Below are positions 17,454-25,276 of a stretch of 64,000 nucleotides of DNA, one piece after another (position 1 is the first letter of the stretch; the number at the start of each line of letters is the position of its first letter). The notes beneath the pieces were generated by a model. The model was not told the origin of the DNA. It searched no databases and saw only the letters and a list, made by a program, of their open reading frames with translations. The DNA is from Peribacillus folii. Lineage in GTDB: Bacteria; Bacillota; Bacilli; Bacillales; DSM-1321. Location of the stretch: contig NZ_JASJOM010000008.1 of the NCBI RefSeq assembly GCF_030271255.1, positions 182,919 through 246,918 of the forward strand. The letters run 5' to 3'. A program made the translations under genes and the position numbers.

Positions 17454-17816
17454 TCACTTGCCGTTTAGTTCCTTCGCTATATCCTTGTCGAATACAAATA
17501 CGGAGATCGCTATATTCTCCTCTACTTTAATATCTGAAAATAAGTGGACAAGTTTGGCTCCCACCAGTTTTTCCATTCCATCCGGAGGATTCACGGAGTA
17601 CACATCCTGAATCATTTTCGTTCGTGCAGAATGGACCATATCCCTGCCTTCTTCTGTACTGGATATGAATATTTCCGTTGGGGTTAAATTCCCATGCAAT
17701 GTGGTGACCGCCATATTTTCAACGAAAACCGTATGGATCCGTTCAGGCCCTTTCCCGAATAATTCCTTACGCAGCTTACGGATCATATCATTGAACTCAT
17801 GAATGACCTTTGACAT
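17454..17816 (-). CDS. DUF2294 (MpsC-type) protein
   Basis: About 120 residues. The sequence has the DUF2294 pattern (YGKGPE-like stretch GKGPERIHTVFVENM, then LTPTE and a conserved R-x-M). Members have been tied to a membrane-potential generating system and often sit near formate dehydrogenase genes in Bacillaceae, but no biochemical role is established. The start is ambiguous: ATG at 17814-17816 (chosen; GGAG ten bases upstream) or GTG at 17825. It is the first gene of the minus-strand group with fdhD and divergent from yjgC. Confidence 0.78.
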   Translation of the reverse strand: MSKVIHEFNDMIRKLRKELFGKGPERIHTVFVENMAVTTLHGNLTPTEIFISSTEEGRDMVHSARTKMIQDVYSVNPPDGMEKLVGAKLVHLFSDIKVEENIAISVFVFDKDIAKELNGK

Positions 17817-17924
17817 AATGCACACACTCCATCTCCGTGAATTTTCACGTTCTTTATGTCCTTATCTTAATTCACCAAGGTCAAAAACGAAAGGAAATTG
17901 GCAAATGCCAGCTTCTGCTGAGGA

Positions 17925-17953
17925 TTGTATCTTTTTGTAAATAAAGGTATACT
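17925..17953 (+). promoter_or_regulatory. SigmaA-type promoter of the formate dehydrogenase operon
   Basis: -35 TTGTAT (17925-17930) and -10 TATACT (17948-17953) are separated by exactly 17 bases. This would place the start of transcription near 17960 and give a leader of about 190 bases before yjgC. Confidence 0.65.
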
Positions 17954-17968
17954 ATCAGTAATGATAGT
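17951..17968. promoter_or_regulatory. Inverted repeat overlapping the -10 region (operator candidate)
   Basis: ACTATCA and TGATAGT are a perfect 7-bp inverted repeat with a 4-base gap, covering the -10 box and the expected transcription start. A second inverted pair, GATATG (17978-17983) and CATATC (17993-17998), follows. The placement suits a repressor, which is not identified. Confidence 0.5.
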
Positions 17969-18065
17969 TGGTTATGCGATATGGAATTGTTGCATATCTT
18001 TCTTTTTCATTGCTTATACATAATGGTATGATTGGTATATTGGCAAGTTTTGCTATTAAACTATT

Positions 18066-18121
18066 CCACCATGACTTACACCATCGTTACAGAGGCGGAG
18101 GTGTGATCATGGTGGTTTTTT
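18066..18121 (+). terminator. Leader terminator upstream of the formate dehydrogenase gene (attenuator candidate)
   Basis: CCACCATGA (18066-18074) pairs with TCATGGTGG (18107-18115), and inside it TTACACC (18076-18082) pairs with GGTGTGA (18100-18106), with a single bulged C. Six T residues follow. A second TGGTGGTTTTT (18123-18133) repeats the 3' arm and T-tract. No plus-strand gene lies upstream, so the structure can only act on transcripts heading into yjgC. Confidence 0.7.
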
Positions 18122-18138
18122 GTGGTGGTTTTTGCTAA
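18109..18138 (+). CDS. Candidate 9-residue leader peptide MVVFCGGFC
   Basis: An ATG (18109-18111) with GGAGG seven bases upstream opens nine codons ending in TAA, 14 bases before the yjgC start. The product would be MVVFCGGFC, with two cysteine codons (TGT, TGC). The ATG lies in the 3' arm of the leader terminator and its ribosome site lies partly in the loop, so translation and terminator folding would interfere. The reading frame could also be an accident of the repeated TGGTGGTTTTT sequence; no other evidence for translation is available. Confidence 0.4.
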   Translation: MVVFCGGFC

Positions 18139-18152
18139 AAGGGGGAAGCACT

Positions 18153-21092
18153 ATGAGCAATTCGACTAGCACGTTCAAAATCAATGGACTGGATTATACA
18201 GCCAAAACCGGTTTGACGATTCTTGAGGTCATCAATCAAAATGGGCTGGCCCATCCGCAAATTTGCTATGTACCTGAGGTCGATCCGATCCAGACCTGTG
18301 ACACCTGCATTGTCGAGGTGGACGGCCAGCTCGTCCGGTCATGCTCGACCGTGGCAGTGAGCGGGATGGATATTGCCTTGAACTCAAGCAAGGCAAAGGA
18401 AGCCCAAACCGAAGCAATGGATCGGATCCTGGAAAATCACTCGTTATACTGTACAGTGTGTGATAATAATAACGGCAATTGCAAGCTTCATAACACGGTG
18501 GAATGGATGGAAATCGAACATCAAAAATATCCGTACACACCGAAAGTGAAATTGGCTGATGTCGATATGTCACACCCATTTTACCGCTATGATGCCAATC
18601 AATGCATCGCATGCGGCCAATGTGTCGAAGTCTGCCAGAACCTTCAGGTCAACGAGACGCTATCCATCGATTGGGAAGCAGAACGCCCGCGGGTCATCTG
18701 GGACGAAGGAACTGAAATCAACCAATCATCATGCGTCGGCTGCGGACAGTGCGTGACCATATGTCCGTGCAATGCATTAATGGAAAAATCCATGCTCGGC
18801 GAGGCAGGATTCATGTCCGGGATAAAAACCAATTTGCTCGAACCGATGATCGACCTTGTCAAAGAAGTGGAGCCTGGATACAGCGGGATTTTTGCCATTT
18901 CGGAAATTGAGGCGGCGATGCGTGAACAAAGGACGAAGAAGACAAAAACGGTCTGTACGTTCTGTGGGGTCGGCTGCTCATTCGAGGTCTGGACAAAGGG
19001 GCGGAAAATCCTAAAAATCCAACCGACCCACGAAGCTCCCGTTAACGCGATTTCCACATGTGTCAAAGGGAAATTCGGCTGGGACTTCGTTAATTCCGAG
19101 AAACGATTATCCAAGCCCCTGATCCGGAAGAACGGCAAATTCGTTGAATCGAGCTGGGAAGAAGCATTGGACCTAGTCGCCTCTAGACTCGGTTCGATCA
19201 AGCAGCAGCATGGAGGCAACTCCGTAGGCTTCATTTCTTCCTCCAAGATAACGAATGAAGAAAACTATGTGATTCAAAAACTGGCACGACAGGTCTTCGG
19301 GACGAATAACGTCGACAATTGCTCCCGTTATTGCCAATCACCCGCGACAGACGGATTGTTCCGTACGGTCGGAATGGGCGGAGATGCCGGCACGATCAAG
19401 GATATCGCCGCCGCAGGCCTTGTCATCATCATCGGGGCCAATCCGGCCGAAGGGCATCCTGTACTGGCGACACGGGTTAAGCGGGCCCATAAGCTTCACG
19501 GCCAAAAACTGATTGTAGCGGATATCAGGAAAAATGAAATGGCGGAGCGTTCGGATATTCATATCAGCCCCAAACAAGGAACGGACCAGGTCTGGTTGAT
19601 GGCGGTTACCAAATATATGATCGATCAAGGCTGGCATGATCAGCCCTTCATTGATGAAAATGTCAATTTCTTCGACGCTTATAAAGAAGTACTCGAGAAA
19701 TACACCCTGGAATACGCAGAAATGCACACAGGTCTTCAGAAGCAAACTATGATCGAATTAGCGAAAATGATCCGGGATGCCGATGGAACCTGCATTCTTT
19801 GGGGAATGGGTGTAACCCAAAACACGGGAGGCTCCGACACGTCGGCCGCCATTTCCAACCTTTTGCTGGCTACAGGAAACTACCGCCGCAATGGAGCCGG
19901 GGCTTATCCGCTTAGAGGTCATAACAATGTCCAAGGTGCTTGCGATATGGGTACGCTCCCGACGTGGCTTCCGGGCTACCAGCATATTTCCGATGACGTG
20001 GCCCGCGCCAAATTCGAGCGTGCTTACGGCGTGGCAATCGATGGAAAACCAGGCATGAACAATATCGAAATGCTTCACGCCATCGAAAAAGGCGACATGA
20101 AAGCGATGTACCTTGTCGGCGAGGATATGGCCCTTGTTGATTCGGATGCCAACCACGTTCATGACGTATTATCCAGCTTGGATTTCTTCGTGGTTCAAGA
20201 TATTTTCCTTTCCCGGACCGCTCAATATGCGGACGTGGTATTACCAGGCGTCCCCTCGCTTGAAAAAGACGGAACGTTTACCAATACGGAGCGCCGCGTA
20301 CAGCGTCTATACCAAGCACTGCCTACACGAGGGGAAGCTAAAGCGGATTGGTGGATCACCCAAGAGATCGCCAAACGGTTGGGGGCGGAGTGGAACTACA
20401 CACATCCTGGTGAAATCTATGATGAAATGGCAAGCCTCTCGCCATTATTCAGTCAAGCCAATTATGAAATTCTTGAAGGCTGGAACAGCTTCCTCTGGGG
20501 CAGCCATGATGGAGCCAGCACGCCGCTTCTTTATGTGGACGGCTTTAACTTCCCTGATAAGAAGGCGCGATTTGCCCTATCCGATTGGGTCGAGCCTGCT
20601 CAATTCCCAGCGGAATACGATCTTCACATCAACAACGGGCGGATGCTCGAGCATTTTCATGAAGGAAATATGACGAATAAATCGAGTGGAATCCAAGCCA
20701 AGGTTCCCGATATTTTCGTTGAGATCTCGCCGAAGCTGGCACGTGAGCGCAAGGTCGGTGATGGCGGGCTCGTCCGCTTGGTGTCACCGTTCGGAGCCGT
20801 TAAATTAAAGGTGCTGGTCACCGACCGCGTAAAAAACAATGAGTTATTTTTACCGATGAATTCCGTCGATAAAGACTCGGCCATCAACTTCCTGACCGGT
20901 CCCATCTATGATCAGCGCACAAGCACGCCTGCTTACAAACAGACGAGGGTCCGCATGGAAGTGATAAGTGCATGCGGAGAGAACCCGCTGCCGGATTCAA
21001 ATCCACGGAATAAAAAACGCCATCCCCAAAATGGCGTCGAGGTTGAACGGAAGTGGGCACGTCCAGGGTATGTTCACTTAACGGAAAATTAA
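18153..21092 (+). CDS. yjgC: Formate dehydrogenase catalytic subunit (molybdopterin, YjgC type)
   Basis: 979 residues from the ATG at 18153, which follows GGGGGAAG; an upstream in-frame TTG would add 11 residues from the leader. Domains in order: 2Fe-2S ferredoxin (Cys 38, 49, 52, 64), a NuoG-like Cys/His segment, two 4Fe-4S motifs (CIACGQCVEVC, CVGCGQCVTIC), a 4Fe-4S molybdopterin domain (CTFCGVGC), the bis-MGD domain, and the C-terminal dinucleotide-binding domain. The Mo ligand is Cys394 in NCSRYCQSPA (Sec in E. coli FdhF), followed by Gln395 where E. coli has the catalytic His. It oxidises formate; no TAT signal is seen, so it is cytoplasmic. The DUF1641 gene follows by 18 bases. Confidence 0.94.
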   Translation: MSNSTSTFKINGLDYTAKTGLTILEVINQNGLAHPQICYVPEVDPIQTCDTCIVEVDGQLVRSCSTVAVSGMDIALNSSKAKEAQTEAMDRILENHSLYCTVCDNNNGNCKLHNTVEWMEIEHQKYPYTPKVKLADVDMSHPFYRYDANQCIACGQCVEVCQNLQVNETLSIDWEAERPRVIWDEGTEINQSSCVGCGQCVTICPCNALMEKSMLGEAGFMSGIKTNLLEPMIDLVKEVEPGYSGIFAISEIEAAMREQRTKKTKTVCTFCGVGCSFEVWTKGRKILKIQPTHEAPVNAISTCVKGKFGWDFVNSEKRLSKPLIRKNGKFVESSWEEALDLVASRLGSIKQQHGGNSVGFISSSKITNEENYVIQKLARQVFGTNNVDNCSRYCQSPATDGLFRTVGMGGDAGTIKDIAAAGLVIIIGANPAEGHPVLATRVKRAHKLHGQKLIVADIRKNEMAERSDIHISPKQGTDQVWLMAVTKYMIDQGWHDQPFIDENVNFFDAYKEVLEKYTLEYAEMHTGLQKQTMIELAKMIRDADGTCILWGMGVTQNTGGSDTSAAISNLLLATGNYRRNGAGAYPLRGHNNVQGACDMGTLPTWLPGYQHISDDVARAKFERAYGVAIDGKPGMNNIEMLHAIEKGDMKAMYLVGEDMALVDSDANHVHDVLSSLDFFVVQDIFLSRTAQYADVVLPGVPSLEKDGTFTNTERRVQRLYQALPTRGEAKADWWITQEIAKRLGAEWNYTHPGEIYDEMASLSPLFSQANYEILEGWNSFLWGSHDGASTPLLYVDGFNFPDKKARFALSDWVEPAQFPAEYDLHINNGRMLEHFHEGNMTNKSSGIQAKVPDIFVEISPKLARERKVGDGGLVRLVSPFGAVKLKVLVTDRVKNNELFLPMNSVDKDSAINFLTGPIYDQRTSTPAYKQTRVRMEVISACGENPLPDSNPRNKKRHPQNGVEVERKWARPGYVHLTEN

Positions 21093-21110
21093 ACAAGGAG
21101 GGTGAGGCTC

Positions 21111-21587
21111 ATGGCGGCTCCCATTACAGAAATCCATAATCCGCTTTCGGAGGAAGAAAAGAAACAACAAAAACTGGAGGAACTAAAAACCCTGATCGCC
21201 AATCACGAAGACGCATTAAACAATCTGTTTACAATCGTCAATGAACTGAATGACACGGGAGTATTCGAGGCTGCGACCTCCATGCTTCAAGGAAAAGAAC
21301 AGATTGCAAAAATCGCGCTGGAGCAAGTTACACGCCCGCCTGTCACCAACCTGATCAATACCCTGATGGGGGCAACAGGAGCGCTGATGAACGCCGATGC
21401 CGCACAGTCCACGAAACTGCTGAACAGTGCACTCGCCGGAATCGACGAAGGAAACAAATTCCTCCAAAGCGAAAAGAAAATCGGCGTCCTGGATCTCATG
21501 AAAACATTGAATGACCCCGACATAAACCGGGCGATCGGCTTTGGCGTCCACTTCCTGAAGGGAATGGGCAAGGAATTGAAGGAATAG
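21111..21587 (+). CDS. yjgD: DUF1641 subunit of formate dehydrogenase (YjgD type)
   Basis: 158 residues from the ATG at 21111, with AAGGAGG nine bases upstream. The helical DUF1641 pattern is clear in the second half (AQSTKLLNSALAGIDEG, LNDPDINRAIGFGVHFLKGMGKEL). In B. subtilis, YjgD and its paralogue YrhD are encoded with the catalytic subunit, and I recall them being reported to help pass electrons to the menaquinone pool. It has no membrane helix, so any membrane contact must be peripheral. It closes the operon and is followed at once by a terminator shared with the convergent NERD gene. Confidence 0.88.
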   Translation: MAAPITEIHNPLSEEEKKQQKLEELKTLIANHEDALNNLFTIVNELNDTGVFEAATSMLQGKEQIAKIALEQVTRPPVTNLINTLMGATGALMNADAAQSTKLLNSALAGIDEGNKFLQSEKKIGVLDLMKTLNDPDINRAIGFGVHFLKGMGKELKE

Positions 21588-21590
21588 GAG

Positions 21591-21625
21591 TGAGGCTGAC
21601 CCTGTTAGGGGGTCAGCCTTTTTTA
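21591..21625. terminator. Shared terminator between yjgD and the NERD gene
   Basis: AGGCTGACCC and GGGTCAGCCT form a 10-bp stem with a short loop, followed by T residues on the plus strand. The last codons and stop (21613-21615) of the minus-strand NERD gene lie in the 3' arm. Confidence 0.88.
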
Positions 21626-22593
21626 CCTGCATCAAACACCAAGTTGTACACCCTCCCCTTATTCACGCCACGGCTGGTCAGATCCAATGATTGCAGGATT
21701 CGCGTTGCAGTGGATGAGGAGGGAATGTTCAAAAAATCCCGCAGCTGCCGATTCGTGATGGTCGGTCCTAGTAAATGGAAATAATCTTGTAAAGCCTGAA
21801 TATGGGCGTCCTTACTGGAATGGCCGCATTGATTGCAAAGCCATCTCCCATGCCTTCTAAATAACTGATGATCGTTACAATTCGCGCATATCACGCCCTT
21901 GATCAGGTCCTCTACAGTAAGAGTATATCGTTCAAGGACGGAAAAATCGGCATCGATGTGCTGTTTATTGAGGGCTCGAACAGCTTTTTTTAAAGCTTTA
22001 TCGTCTAAAACGGACTCTTTCATGGAATTTTCGATTTGCTTAATTTTGGCCGGAAGCGCATCGCGATGGATGACTTTGAAGTGAAGGTTACGGTTATCAG
22101 GAGAAGTGCGAATGATGGTTTGGGGATTACTGATGACAATCAATGAAAGGATCGGAAGTACTGGAAAACCATTTTCCAACAGCCAATTTCTCAACTGCGA
22201 TTCCTGGCGGCCGACTTGAATGAGAGGATCGGAAAACGCCGATTCAACTCCATCTTTTGTCCGGATGAGTTGATTGAAATGAGCATCAAAAAAGAGCATG
22301 CCAGACATATTTTTCACTTCGATGATGAGGCCGAATTTCTTTGTCACGATTAATGTATCCAACTGGAAAAAACGGGTTTTGTCCTGCAGCCGTAAATCGT
22401 GGAAGATGAAATGACGCTTCGGGTCCAAAAAGCTTAATGGAAAGTCTAAGGAACACTCTCCTTTATAGCCTGCTTCCCTTTTTTTGAGATCATTCAAAAT
22501 GGACGACATCTTTGGATGATGCGGCGGAAGCCTGCGCACCAATGCTCGCAACTTGAGGATGGTAAGCGGGACATTTCGCTGTTTAACAATCAA
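21613..22593 (-). CDS. NERD-domain protein with C-terminal zinc ribbon
   Basis: 326 residues. The NERD (nuclease-related) domain spans roughly residues 40-150: QLDTLIVTKKFGLIIEVKN carries the D...E-x-K residues of a PD-(D/E)XK nuclease fold. A four-cysteine zinc ribbon, CANC...CNQC, lies near residues 240-265, and the last 60 residues resemble a winged helix (TNRQLRDFLNIPSSSTATRILQ). Such proteins are common in Bacillaceae; DNA processing is likely but not proven. The start is a TTG with GGAG nine bases upstream. It is a single gene, convergent with the formate dehydrogenase operon. Confidence 0.82.
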   Translation of the reverse strand: MIVKQRNVPLTILKLRALVRRLPPHHPKMSSILNDLKKREAGYKGECSLDFPLSFLDPKRHFIFHDLRLQDKTRFFQLDTLIVTKKFGLIIEVKNMSGMLFFDAHFNQLIRTKDGVESAFSDPLIQVGRQESQLRNWLLENGFPVLPILSLIVISNPQTIIRTSPDNRNLHFKVIHRDALPAKIKQIENSMKESVLDDKALKKAVRALNKQHIDADFSVLERYTLTVEDLIKGVICANCNDHQLFRRHGRWLCNQCGHSSKDAHIQALQDYFHLLGPTITNRQLRDFLNIPSSSTATRILQSLDLTSRGVNKGRVYNLVFDAGKKG

Positions 22594-22689
22594 TATACCT
22601 CACTCCAATCATGGTTTCCCCAAAAGAATTCGACAATCATGAGGGATATTCCTCCAACTGCTGCTGATAGTACCGATGATGACTAATAT

Positions 22690-22985
22690 TTATACGAATC
22701 TGGACAATTTATCTGCGGAACTGAGGTTTTATCTACGAAATTTGGCAATATATCTGCGATTTCCGCATTTTATCTGCGAAATTAAGGTTTTATCTACGAA
22801 TTTTGGCTATATATCTGCGATTTCCGCATTTTATCTGCTAAATCGAACATTTTATCTGCGATTTCAGCATATACTCTGCGAAATTAAGGATTTATCTACG
22901 AATTTTGGCAATATATCTGCGATTTCCGCATTTTATCTGCGAAATCGAACATTTTATCTGCGATTTCGGCGATATATCGATTTTT
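22690..22985. repeat. 20-21-bp minisatellite (about 14 units) with a 102-bp higher-order period
   Basis: Units begin ATCTGCGA or ATCTACGA every 20 or 21 bases, with tails such as TTTCCGCATTTT, AATTAAGGTTTT or AATCGAACATTTT. The five-unit block starting at AAATTAAGG recurs exactly 102 bases later (22779 and 22881). Read on the minus strand the unit is TTCGCAGATAAAA plus about eight bases. Open reading frames across it are low-complexity by-products. It fills the region between the NERD gene start and the next terminator. Confidence 0.88.
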
Positions 22986-22989
22986 CGAC

Positions 22990-23017
22990 AAAAAGGACCT
23001 GGCAAGCAGGTCCTTCA
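22990..23017 (-). terminator. Terminator of the FAD dehydrogenase gene
   Basis: AAGGACCTG and CAGGTCCTT pair around a 5-base loop and run into TTTTTG on the minus strand. The stop codon of the gene (23015-23017) lies in the outermost part of the stem. Confidence 0.88.
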
Positions 23018-24664
23018 TAAATCTGCAATCGCCCTGCCCGCCTGTCTTCCGGAGAATAGGCAGCCACCGACGAATGTTCCTTCCAGCGAACGGTAGCCGT
23101 GAACCCCGCCGCCGCCGAAGCCAGCCACCTCACCCGCTGCATACAGTCCTTTCACCGGGTGTCCAGAAGCATTCAGGACCCGGCAGGAAAGATCGGTCTG
23201 CAATCCGCCCAATGTTTTTCTGCTGACGATATTCAGCCGCACGGCTATCAACGGACCATTCTTTGGATCGAGGAATTTATGCGGTGCTGCAACTCTTATC
23301 AGCCGGTCCCCGATATAATGGCGTGCCCCTCGCATGGCGGTAATTTGCAGGTCTTTCGTGAATTTGTTATCCATTTCCCTATCCCTCGCGATGATTTGCC
23401 GTTCGATATCGGCAAGGACAAGCAGGTTCTCTTCCGTGAGCGCATTCATCCCAGCCACAAGTTCCGGGAGTGATTCCGCTATGACAAAGTCCTCTCCCTT
23501 GTCCATGAAAGCCTGTACGTGAGATGGTGCGCCAGGCAGGGCCCTGGATAAAACCTTCCGAATGCTTTTACCTGTCAAATCGGGATTTTGCTCAGAGCCT
23601 GATAAAGCAAATTCTTTTTCAATGACTTTTTGCGTCAAAATGAACCAGGAATAATCGTACCCTGTCGCCATGATGGCTTCAAGCGTCCCCAGTGTATCGA
23701 ATCCAGGAAAATTCGGGGCAGGGAATCGGCGGCCCGTTGCATCAAGCCAAAGAGATGAAGGCCCGGGAAGGATTCTGATTCCATGCTTGGCCCAAACGGA
23801 ATCATGATTCTTGATTCCTTCCGTATAATGCCACATCCGGTCGCGATTGACGATCCTTCCGCCAGCCTTTTCCGAAATGGCAAGCATCCTCCCGTCCACG
23901 TGCTCAGGCACGCCGGAAATCATATGGTTCGGAGCTTCACCTAGGCGCTCCGGCCAATTTTTTCTGATCAAATCATGGTTGGCCCCGATCCCGCCGCTTG
24001 TAACGAGCACAGCCTTCGCATGAAACGAAAAATCACCGATCACTTCCCGGGAGCTGGCCTCGCCGCGAGCTGCCAAGCTCGGTACGAGCACGGATCCACA
24101 TACCCCAATGACAGCATCATCCTGCGTTAGCAATTCATTCACACGATGACGGGGACGATAATCGACAAGCCCTTTCCCGATCGCTTTACGAACCCGGGCC
24201 TCGAACGGTTTAACAATCCCCGGGCCCGTTCCCCATACAATATGAAAGCGCGGAACCGAGTTACCATGCCCTTCAGCGAGGTATCCGCCACGCTCGGCCC
24301 AGCCAACTACCGGAAAAAAGCGGATGCCCTGGGCTGTCAGCCATTCACGCTTTTCCCCTGAAGCGAACTGGACGTAAGCCTCCGCCCACTTTTTCCCCCA
24401 ATAATCTTCATCCTCTTCTCGATCGAATCCAGCCGTCCCTAACCAATCCTGCCAGGCAAGCTCCCGTGAATCCTTAATGCCCAGTCTCCGCTGCTCGGGT
24501 GAGTCGACAAGAAACAACCCGCCAAATGACCACCACGCCTGTCCGCCAAGGGAAGCTTCCGGTTCTTGATCCAATAACAAAACCTTTTTCCCGGCATCGG
24601 CAAGCTCAGCCGCAGCCACCAATCCGGCGAGACCCGCTCCGACCACAATCACATCAAATTCCAT
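23015..24664 (-). CDS. FAD-binding dehydrogenase (fumarate reductase/KstD-like flavoprotein)
   Basis: 549 residues from the ATG at 24662-24664, seven bases after GGGGG. The N terminus is a dinucleotide-binding fold, VIVVGAGLAGLVAAAELADAG, followed by GGQAWWSFGGLF, and the C terminus has GLYAAGEVAGFGGGGVHGYRSLEGTFVGGCLFSGR. This is the FAD_binding_2 architecture seen in flavocytochrome fumarate reductases and 3-ketosteroid dehydrogenases. Bacillus homologues are annotated only as FAD-binding dehydrogenases; the substrate is unknown. It is single, without a partner gene; signal peptide and membrane segments are absent. Confidence 0.88.
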   Translation of the reverse strand: MEFDVIVVGAGLAGLVAAAELADAGKKVLLLDQEPEASLGGQAWWSFGGLFLVDSPEQRRLGIKDSRELAWQDWLGTAGFDREEDEDYWGKKWAEAYVQFASGEKREWLTAQGIRFFPVVGWAERGGYLAEGHGNSVPRFHIVWGTGPGIVKPFEARVRKAIGKGLVDYRPRHRVNELLTQDDAVIGVCGSVLVPSLAARGEASSREVIGDFSFHAKAVLVTSGGIGANHDLIRKNWPERLGEAPNHMISGVPEHVDGRMLAISEKAGGRIVNRDRMWHYTEGIKNHDSVWAKHGIRILPGPSSLWLDATGRRFPAPNFPGFDTLGTLEAIMATGYDYSWFILTQKVIEKEFALSGSEQNPDLTGKSIRKVLSRALPGAPSHVQAFMDKGEDFVIAESLPELVAGMNALTEENLLVLADIERQIIARDREMDNKFTKDLQITAMRGARHYIGDRLIRVAAPHKFLDPKNGPLIAVRLNIVSRKTLGGLQTDLSCRVLNASGHPVKGLYAAGEVAGFGGGGVHGYRSLEGTFVGGCLFSGRQAGRAIADL

Positions 24665-24770
24665 CAACACGCCCCCACTCCGTATGTATACGCTTACAAA
24701 AAAATCATCCTCAATCCTTCATTCCCTGCTGCACGCCGGATTTCCTCCTTAACAGAAAAAAAGCCAAATA

Positions 24771-24798
24771 AAAAACCACCAATATATGTATTGGTGGA
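24771..24798 (-). terminator. Terminator overlapping the 3' end of tmRNA
   Basis: CCACCAAT and ATTGGTGG pair around six bases and are followed by TTTTTT on the minus strand. The first arm includes the encoded CCA end of the tmRNA, so processing must separate them. Confidence 0.85.
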
Positions 24799-25153
24799 GA
24801 CGGTGGGAGTCGAACCCACGTCCAGACATAACGGCACTTAAGCTTCTACGAGTGTAGTCGATATATTCGCATTTCGCGAACTCATTAGCCTATCGACAGG
24901 CGGCAGAGCAGCTAGTCTGGTTGGTCTCTTCCTTCATCCTCAGACGGTGGATTCCGGCGTATCCCACTTAGAGTGAGTCCCTTACCCTACCACGTGGGCC
25001 ATGGAGGGAGGAACAGCTATCGACTGTTGTTACGCAGCGAAAGCTAGGTTGTTGTTTTGTTTGCCAGTTATAGGCGTTGACGTTTTAACGAGGCCGATCC
25101 CCTCGACTCGCAACTTAAGCTCGAACTATCCCTGTCGAATCCGTAACGTCCCC
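24792..25153 (-). ncRNA. ssrA: Transfer-messenger RNA (tmRNA)
   Basis: 362 bases. The 5' end GGGGACGTTACGGATTCGAC and the 3' end with GGTTCGACTCCC and ...CGTCTCCACCA form the alanyl-tRNA-like domain (acceptor GGGGACG/CGTCTCC, encoded CCA). The tag reading frame ends GGC AAA CAA AAC, then AAC AAC CTA, then GCT TTC GCT GCG TAA, giving the degradation tag (A)GKQNNNLAFAA. tmRNA frees stalled ribosomes and marks the product for proteolysis, here possibly by the ClpP encoded 15 kb away. It lies next to smpB, its protein partner, as in B. subtilis. Confidence 0.97.
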
Positions 25154-25276
25154 ATGATTGAAATGGAGCGTACGAGAGTAGAATAGTCAGCAAGTTGGCT
25201 GATATTCAATTGTCATCGGTACAGGATTAATTATAACAGATTGAAACGAAAAATCAATTGTAAGGTCTTGGCAGTG

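Noticed and set aside
18066..18121. Known molybdenum-cofactor riboswitch
   Set aside because: The position before a molybdoenzyme gene invited this, but the element is a single bulged hairpin of under 60 bases and shows none of the multi-stem core of the Moco RNA motif.
22690..22985. CRISPR array
   Set aside because: The whole unit is repeated with small variations; there are no unique spacers of 30-40 bases and no cas genes nearby. The same holds for the array at 49880.
22676..23020. Plus-strand frame of Y-L-R-F-like repeats
   Set aside because: Product of the 20-21-bp minisatellite; low complexity and no ribosome binding site.
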